Shown: piece after piece, positions 51,945-55,396 of the stretch
Position numbering within the stretch: position 1 is the stretch's first letter
Layout: each line of letters begins with the position of its first letter
Source: Oscillospiraceae bacterium
GTDB lineage: Bacteria > Bacillota > Clostridia > Oscillospirales > Acutalibacteraceae
Assembly (NCBI GenBank): GCA_015065805.1
Contig: SVPN01000008.1
Coordinates: 1 to 55,396, forward strand
Length of the DNA: 55,396 nt
Direction of reading: 5' to 3'
Translations under genes and position numbers: made by a program
Notes under the pieces: model-generated
The model's database searches: none
The model's input: only the letters and a program-made list of their open reading frames with translations
What the model was told of the DNA's origin: nothing

Positions 51945-51973
51945 TTGCAAATTGAGATACAACAAGGTATAAT
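51945..51973 (+). promoter_or_regulatory. Promoter of tRNA-Arg(CCG)
   Basis: -35 TTGCAA (51945-51950), 17-base spacer, -10 TATAAT (51968-51973). Confidence 0.82.
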
Positions 51974-51988
51974 ATGCTTTGTTAATAT

Positions 51989-52065
51989 CCGCCCGTGGCG
52001 AAGCTGGATATCGCAGTGGATTCCGATTCCAAAGGCCGGGGGTTCGAATCCCTCCGGGCGGGCCA
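51989..52065 (+). tRNA. tRNA-Arg(CCG)
   Basis: 77 bases with encoded CCA. Acceptor CCGCCCG/CGGGCGG, D-stem GCGA/TCGC, anticodon loop TTCCGAT (anticodon CCG), T-loop TTCGAAT. The top anticodon-stem pair is G-A (mismatch), and the T-stem holds one G-U. Its 3' end is duplicated at 52203-52223. Confidence 0.93.
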
Positions 52066-52066
52066 A
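52046..52066 (+). repeat. Direct repeat copy 1: tRNA-Arg 3' end
   Basis: 21 bases from GAATCCCTCC to the CCA end plus one A, identical to 52203-52223; the pair has the form of att sites left by a tRNA-targeting integrase. Confidence 0.85.
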
Positions 52067-52105
52067 AAAAAGAGAGTGTTGCCGACAGGCAATGCTCTCT
52101 TTTTC
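52066..52105 (+). terminator. Terminator of tRNA-Arg
   Basis: GAGAGTGTTGCC/GGCAATGCTCTC around GACA (12 pairs with one G-T), followed by a T run. Confidence 0.9.
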
Positions 52106-52110
52106 GTTCG

Positions 52111-52212
52111 GAGGGATTCGAAACGACCTCCAAACTCTGCGACCTACGGGAGCAAAGAGTTTGGGAGAAAGCCCCGGTGGGGCTTTCGATAGCCCAAGAA
52201 GAGAATCCCTCC
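52111..52212 (+). repeat. Structured 102-base segment closed by GGAGGGATTC/GAATCCCTCC
   Basis: The outer 10-bp inverted repeat encloses two inner perfect hairpins: CCAAACTCT/AGAGTTTGG and AAAGCCCC-ggt-GGGGCTTT. The right outer arm is the duplicated tRNA 3' end, and the left arm is the complement of the T-arm. The result folds as a multi-branch structure on either strand. No ORF. Confidence 0.7.
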
Positions 52213-52223
52213 GGGCGGGCCAA
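52203..52223 (+). repeat. Direct repeat copy 2: duplicated tRNA-Arg 3' end
   Basis: Exact 21-base copy of 52046-52066, 157 bases downstream, also followed by a strong hairpin terminator. Confidence 0.85.
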
Positions 52224-52224
52224 C

Positions 52225-52266
52225 AAAAAAGTCCCTTTTGTCCATCCGGACAAAAGGGACTTTTTT
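52225..52266 (+). terminator. Second terminator-like hairpin beyond the duplicated tRNA end
   Basis: GTCCCTTTTGTCC (52231-52243) pairs with GGACAAAAGGGAC (52248-52260), flanked by six A and six T. Confidence 0.9.
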
Positions 52267-52353
52267 GAGTGATGCGTTCCTTTCGGAACGTGATGCGCAC
52301 TGCGTGCGTGATGAAGGCTTCGCCCGTGATGCACGCCTTCGGCGCGTGTGTGG
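52248..52353 (+). repeat. Hairpin ladder with GTGATG spacers, copy 1
   Basis: Begins with the right arm of the preceding terminator, then CGTTCC-tttc-GGAACG, GCGCAC-t-GCGTGCG, AGGC-ttcg-CCC and GCACGCC-ttcg-GGCGCGT hairpins separated by TGATG. Copy 2 is at 52460-52565. From 52354 to 52402 the sequence continues with shorter GATC/ATCAC-rich palindromes. Confidence 0.78.
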
Positions 52354-52402
52354 AACGCATCGCATCACTGATCACAGCGTAGCGGCATCACTTATCACTT
52401 GT

Positions 52403-52431
52403 TTGCAAACATACTTGATTTGTGATATAAT
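52403..52431 (+). promoter_or_regulatory. Orphan promoter inside the repeat region
   Basis: -35 TTGCAA (52403-52408), 17-base spacer, -10 TATAAT (52426-52431), flanked by CACTTATCAC (52389-52398) and GTGATAAAGTG (52432-52442), an imperfect operator-like inverted repeat. It leads only into a 22-codon ORF. Confidence 0.65.
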
Positions 52432-52453
52432 GTGATAAAGTGAGGTGTACATT

Positions 52454-52522
52454 ATGCTGGACAAAAGGGACTTTTTACGTGATGCGTTCCTTTCGAAACG
52501 AGATGCGCAACTTTGTGCGTGA
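52454..52522 (+). pseudogene. 22-codon ORF remnant behind the orphan promoter
   Basis: ATG with GAGGTG 6 bases upstream, translating MLDKRDFLRDAFLSKRDAQL then CA and stop. From its third codon it runs into hairpin ladder copy 2, so it looks like a gene start whose body was replaced by the repeat. Could equally be untranslated. Confidence 0.4.
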
Positions 52523-52565
52523 TGCAGACTTTGTCTGTGATGCACGCCTTCGGCGCGTGGGTCAC
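52460..52565 (+). repeat. Hairpin ladder with GTGATG spacers, copy 2
   Basis: Parallels copy 1 (52248-52353) from GGACAAAAGGGAC to GGCGCGTGxGT. Several stems differ in sequence but remain hairpins (GCGCAAC-TTTGTGC, GCAGAC-ttt-GTCTG in place of GCGCAC-GTGCG and AGGC-ttcg-CCC). 52566-52660 holds further weak palindromes and no gene. Confidence 0.75.
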
Positions 52566-52666
52566 ACTTAACTTCGCATCAAGTGTAGCACACGAACCTT
52601 CATAGCAGTATTGCCGCCGCTTCACTTGATAAAGCACGATTTCACCGAACTTATCATTTCAAAGAA

Positions 52667-52695
52667 TTGCTTTTTTTAAGCAAATGCGTTATAAT
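52667..52695 (+). promoter_or_regulatory. Promoter of mgsA
   Basis: -35 TTGCTT (52667-52672), 17-base spacer, -10 TATAAT (52690-52695). Confidence 0.75.
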
Positions 52696-52729
52696 ACAGA
52701 TATCCTTTATAAAGCAGGAGGAAATATCT

Positions 52730-53110
52730 ATGAAAATCGCGTTGATTGCTCACGACAAAAAGAAAAACGATATTATTGAGCTTGCCAAATGCTACAAAGA
52801 TGTTCTGGCAAATCACGAGCTGTATGCTACCGGTACCACCGGTACGCTGATTATGGGAGAAACCGGTCTTGCGATCCACCGTATGAAGAGCGGCCCTCTG
52901 GGCGGCGATCAGCAGATCGGTGCTATGCTTGCGGACGGACAACTGGATCTGATCATTTTCCTGCGCGATCCCCTCACCGCCCAGCCGCACGAGCCCGATG
53001 TCTCCGCTCTGCTCCGTCTGTGCGATGTCCAGTGCATCCCCCTTTCCACCAACTGCAGCAGTGCCACCGTTATGCTTGAGGCGCTCAAAAACGGCATTTA
53101 CTTTAAATAA
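52730..53110 (+). CDS. mgsA: Methylglyoxal synthase
   Basis: 126 residues from ATG 52730 (AGGAGG upstream). Converts dihydroxyacetone phosphate to methylglyoxal and phosphate, an overflow valve. [33 protein letters not shown] (phosphate site), [15 protein letters not shown] and PLSTNCSSA match the family closely; the length is slightly short but complete. Confidence 0.96.
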   Translation: MKIALIAHDKKKNDIIELAKCYKDVLANHELYATGTTGTLIMGETGLAIHRMKSGPLGGDQQIGAMLADGQLDLIIFLRDPLTAQPHEPDVSALLRLCDVQCIPLSTNCSSATVMLEALKNGIYFK

Positions 53111-53115
53111 TTCTC

Positions 53116-53157
53116 AAAAAAATCGCGGTTTCGATGGAATCGAAACCGCGATTTTTC
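53116..53157. terminator. Bidirectional terminator between mgsA and the cohesin gene
   Basis: 17-bp stem (53118-53135 region with 53139-53156), loop GGA, A-run on one side and T-run on the other. Confidence 0.93.
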
Positions 53158-53161
53158 TGTT

Positions 53162-54769
53162 TTATACCAGTCCGTTTACTTGATAGAACAACGCCGTTGC
53201 GTCCGCAAGATCCACCTTGCCGTCTTCGTTAAGATCGGCATTGCCGAGAACCGCTTCATCAAGGGTTGCTAAACCGTTGACGTGATAGAACAACGATGTC
53301 GCATCATTCAGATTGACAACGCCGTCACCCGTGACATCGCCTGCATTCGGATTGACGATTTTGAGACCGCCGTTTTGAACGATGCACTCAAAAGCACCGG
53401 GTGCATATCGACTTGCCGACACATCCTCCAGTACAAATTCCGCATCCTCGGTGATGTCTTTCAACGCCGTAAACGTTACCGTAGCCAACACCGTATTCGG
53501 CTCAACATAGATGTCGCTGACAACCGTAGCTTCAAGCGAAAAACCGATTTTGCCTTCAACCGTATCATGGATCACACCACCAAAGCGTTCATCGCCGCCG
53601 GTAGCTTTAGCACTGAACAGCTCCGCATCAAAAAGCAGTTCAAAATACGTTGAGTGAATGCCTTCTATTTCGCTCACCGTAATATCCACCGTAAACGTAT
53701 CGCCTGCCGAAAGAGCTTCATAAGCCTGCACGGTCTCCACCGTATACGTAACATCATATACCTGCGTCGTGGTTGTTGTTGACGGTTTAGTTGCCGTAGT
53801 ACGCACGACCGACGATGTCGTCTGCAGGCTTTGGCACATATACAGCGATGTGAACGTTGCCGCAACATTTTCGCTCGTCTCAAAATGCACGATCACCTGA
53901 TCAATAGTGGCAACCCCTGTGTTTTTCCAACCGGAATTTTTAATATTCCAGCTGTAAATCCCCAAAATGCTGTTCACCTGATCATAAGCTTTGGCAGGAT
54001 AATACTGCGGACCGACAAAGTTATCATACAAACCGATCTCGTGCTTGCCGTAAACACCGAGCGGATCGTTGTCAACCAGTGTGATCTTCACAGGCGTATT
54101 CGTGGTAAACTTCTGAGCAATACAGCTCCAATCGTTGTAATTCATCGTGAAATCAGGCGAAAGCGTGAAGTCACCCGTTACCGACCACACACCGTTTTCA
54201 TCGATAGACACGTTTTCCTGACCGCTCTCAAGAAACGCCTCTTGCAGGAAGTTCCAGGGATCCGCGCCGCCGACGATACCGATCTGACCGCCTGAGATCG
54301 TTGCAGTCAGATCAAAATCCTCTCCCCCGTTACAGCCACACAAAGGAGACGCATTCAGGGTCAGCCTGGTTTCGGTGCTGTCCTTATTAATGATTTCAAA
54401 CTTCATCGTAAACAACGCGCCACCCGCCGTGATACCGACAGAAGCGCCGCTTGCAAACGACATACGCACTTCACCCTCGATAGGGCTGTTTGCCGCCCAA
54501 TAGGCACCGTCCAACAACGCCGTCGCTTCACAGCTTTCGGGAATGTAGCGCAGGTAATCCGTGTCATAATACACATCAAAATCACCGTTGACAAGATAGG
54601 AGTTCTCGGAAACGGAAACAGAAACCTCAACCGTATCACCGAGTTCACCCGCCGTATCTGTCAGCGTCAGCGACACAGCGTTCGAAGCCGATGCGGGTAC
54701 AACCATCATACCAAACAGCATTGTCAGCATCAACGCAAGACTGCATACCATACTTAAGGTTTTTTTCAT
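53162..54769 (-). CDS. Secreted protein with two cohesin-like domains and a C-terminal dockerin
   Basis: 535 residues from ATG 54769 (GGGAGG upstream). Signal peptide (1-~27); cohesin-like domain 1 (~28-165, AVSLTLTDTAGELGDTVEVS ... YYDTDYLRYIP); a beta-rich module, possibly carbohydrate-binding (~170-325); Thr-rich linker; cohesin-like domain 2 (~350-475, AGDTFTVDITVSEIEGIHST ... FELLFDAELF); dockerin with two calcium loops (DVTGDGVVNLNDAT, DLNEDGKVDLADAT). Cohesin plus dockerin in one chain is an adaptor-scaffoldin layout. The dockerin recognition segment (LFYxVNGL) matches that of the phosphoesterase at 33922-39051. Some stand-alone cohesin-like domains do not bind dockerin, so binding is unproven. 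Confidence 0.88.
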   Translation of the reverse strand: MKKTLSMVCSLALMLTMLFGMMVVPASASNAVSLTLTDTAGELGDTVEVSVSVSENSYLVNGDFDVYYDTDYLRYIPESCEATALLDGAYWAANSPIEGEVRMSFASGASVGITAGGALFTMKFEIINKDSTETRLTLNASPLCGCNGGEDFDLTATISGGQIGIVGGADPWNFLQEAFLESGQENVSIDENGVWSVTGDFTLSPDFTMNYNDWSCIAQKFTTNTPVKITLVDNDPLGVYGKHEIGLYDNFVGPQYYPAKAYDQVNSILGIYSWNIKNSGWKNTGVATIDQVIVHFETSENVAATFTSLYMCQSLQTTSSVVRTTATKPSTTTTTQVYDVTYTVETVQAYEALSAGDTFTVDITVSEIEGIHSTYFELLFDAELFSAKATGGDERFGGVIHDTVEGKIGFSLEATVVSDIYVEPNTVLATVTFTALKDITEDAEFVLEDVSASRYAPGAFECIVQNGGLKIVNPNAGDVTGDGVVNLNDATSLFYHVNGLATLDEAVLGNADLNEDGKVDLADATALFYQVNGLV

Positions 54770-54821
54770 AGTTTTTACCTCCCGAAAAATACAAGTCAAC
54801 GCTTACGCGCTTTATAACGTT

Positions 54822-54850
54822 ACTATACCACATTTATCCCGCAAATGCAA
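54822..54850 (-). promoter_or_regulatory. Promoter of the cohesin-dockerin gene
   Basis: Minus strand: -35 TTGCAT (54850-54845), 17-base spacer, -10 TATAGT (54827-54822). Confidence 0.7.
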
Positions 54851-54961
54851 CCCCCAAACGTACGACAGCGTGTAGAACAAAAACAACCCAAAGAACAGAG
54901 CTGTCGGGGGGATTCCATCAACAATCTAAAAGAATCCCTCCGTCAGGAAGCGCCCCAACCT

Positions 54962-55082
54962 CTTGTCCCCCTTGTTAAAGGCGATTCCCCTGTCAGGGGA
55001 AATGTCCGCAACGCGGACAAAGGGGGTGCCGTCTCCGGCGAGGACGATGTCAAACGCAAGCGTTTGACAGGGGGATTCCGTC
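54962..55082 (-). repeat. Structured dispersed repeat, copy B (inverted relative to copy A)
   Basis: 121 bases; reverse complement matches 41247-41366. First hairpin is TGTCAAACGC/GCGTTTGACA here against TGTCACGGCA/TGCCGTGACA in copy A. 54851-54961 holds a short related fragment (AGAATCCCTCCGTCAGGAAG) but no gene. Confidence 0.85.
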
Positions 55083-55233
55083 ACGTTTTACGCACGGCGC
55101 ACGCAGGCCGTTCCCTACGGAGACGCCGCAAGATTGTGCGAAGCGGGACAGGAAGCCCGTCCCATACGGACATTGTGCCGACAAATGTAGGGGCGGCAAT
55201 CTGCCGCCCGTTTGCGTGGATATCGTTATAAAC
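55083..55233. repeat. Further GC-rich repeat with palindrome at 55188-55210
   Basis: No gene. Contains short palindromes (CCGTTCCCTACGG, GACGGGCTTCCTGTCCCGC complement) and the unit TAGGGGCGGC-AATCT-GCCGCCCG shared with 41367-41389. ORFs across it are low-complexity repeat translations. Confidence 0.65.
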
Positions 55234-55269
55234 AAAAAACTCCTTGTCAATGTGACAAGGAGTTTTTTT
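55234..55269 (-). terminator. rRNA operon terminator
   Basis: CTCCTTGTCA (55240-55249) pairs with TGACAAGGAG (55253-55262), with A-run and T-run flanks; just past the 5S 3' end on the minus strand. Confidence 0.92.
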
Positions 55270-55274
55270 GTTGT

Positions 55275-55390
<116 letters not shown>

Positions 55391-55396
55391 TTTTTC

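Noticed and set aside
51863-52375. Open frames across the tRNA-Arg and repeat region (e.g. translation RPEGFEPPAFG)
   Set aside because: They translate a tRNA and hairpin repeats; a familiar mis-annotation.
54845-55231. 128-codon ORF over repeat copy B
   Set aside because: Entirely made of the dispersed repeat; no ribosome site or domain.

Overview
The window reads as a chromosomal stretch of a moderately GC-rich, anaerobic, gut-type Clostridia (Oscillospiraceae/Ruminococcaceae-like). Pointers are a CtsR/McsA/McsB/ClpC stress operon, pyruvate formate-lyase under a ZTP (pfl) riboswitch, an IspH-S1 fusion protein, ferredoxin-linked indolepyruvate oxidoreductase, cohesin and dockerin modules, a class B sortase and strong sigma-A promoters with 17-base spacing. 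No genus can be named from sequence reading alone.

Layout. 1-4920: start of pflB (runs off the left edge) with promoter and ZTP riboswitch, then the ctsR-mcsA-mcsB-clpC operon, all on the minus strand, with three CtsR-type boxes. 4926-10472: an overlapping minus operon rpiR-like/HI0933-like flavoprotein/cmk/plsC/ispH-S1. 10493-13626: an operon of uncharacterised proteins (DUF5685, a J-like protein without HPD, a membrane protein, a zinc-ribbon protein). 13702-22565: uvrB-uvrA-M42-M42-GNAT-YnbB-like, mostly overlapping. 22781-24760: DUF4364, DUF1963 and an amidase. 24829-32140: plus-strand aromatic amino-acid/arylacetate block: sodium:solute symporter, then paaK-iorA-iorB-paaK-ACT. 32202-33788: DUF815 ATPase and a small protein. 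33858-39051: a 1,709-residue secreted metallophosphoesterase with dockerin. 39211-41076: a zinc-ribbon membrane protein.

41200-42200 is repeat-rich and holds two tRNA-Ser genes. Then come a HAD phosphatase, a 63-residue protein with a peptidase-ABC exporter fusion, nth, and metF with a MetH-activation-like protein. 47594-51892 is a minus operon joining a Wzz-like protein, a CpsD tyrosine kinase, a class B sortase, its probable SPTTG substrate and an LCP ligase. 51945-52600 has tRNA-Arg(CCG), a duplicated tRNA 3' end and two hairpin arrays. mgsA, a double-cohesin/dockerin protein, an inverted copy of the repeat seen at 41247, and the 5S rRNA of an rRNA operon entering from the right close the window.

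How genes work together. McsB marks proteins by arginine phosphorylation for ClpC, and CtsR represses the operon. IorAB turns aryl-pyruvates into aryl-acetyl-CoA, and the two PaaK ligases interconvert arylacetates and their CoA thioesters. The surface theme recurs: sortase with a cognate substrate, LCP ligase, polysaccharide co-polymerase/kinase, and cohesin/dockerin proteins.

The least explained parts are the structured repeats (two inverted copies with compensatory stem changes; hairpin ladders with constant spacers), the signal-peptidase-like/ABC fusion with its palindromic divergent promoter, and the orphan promoter and start codon at 52403-52522.
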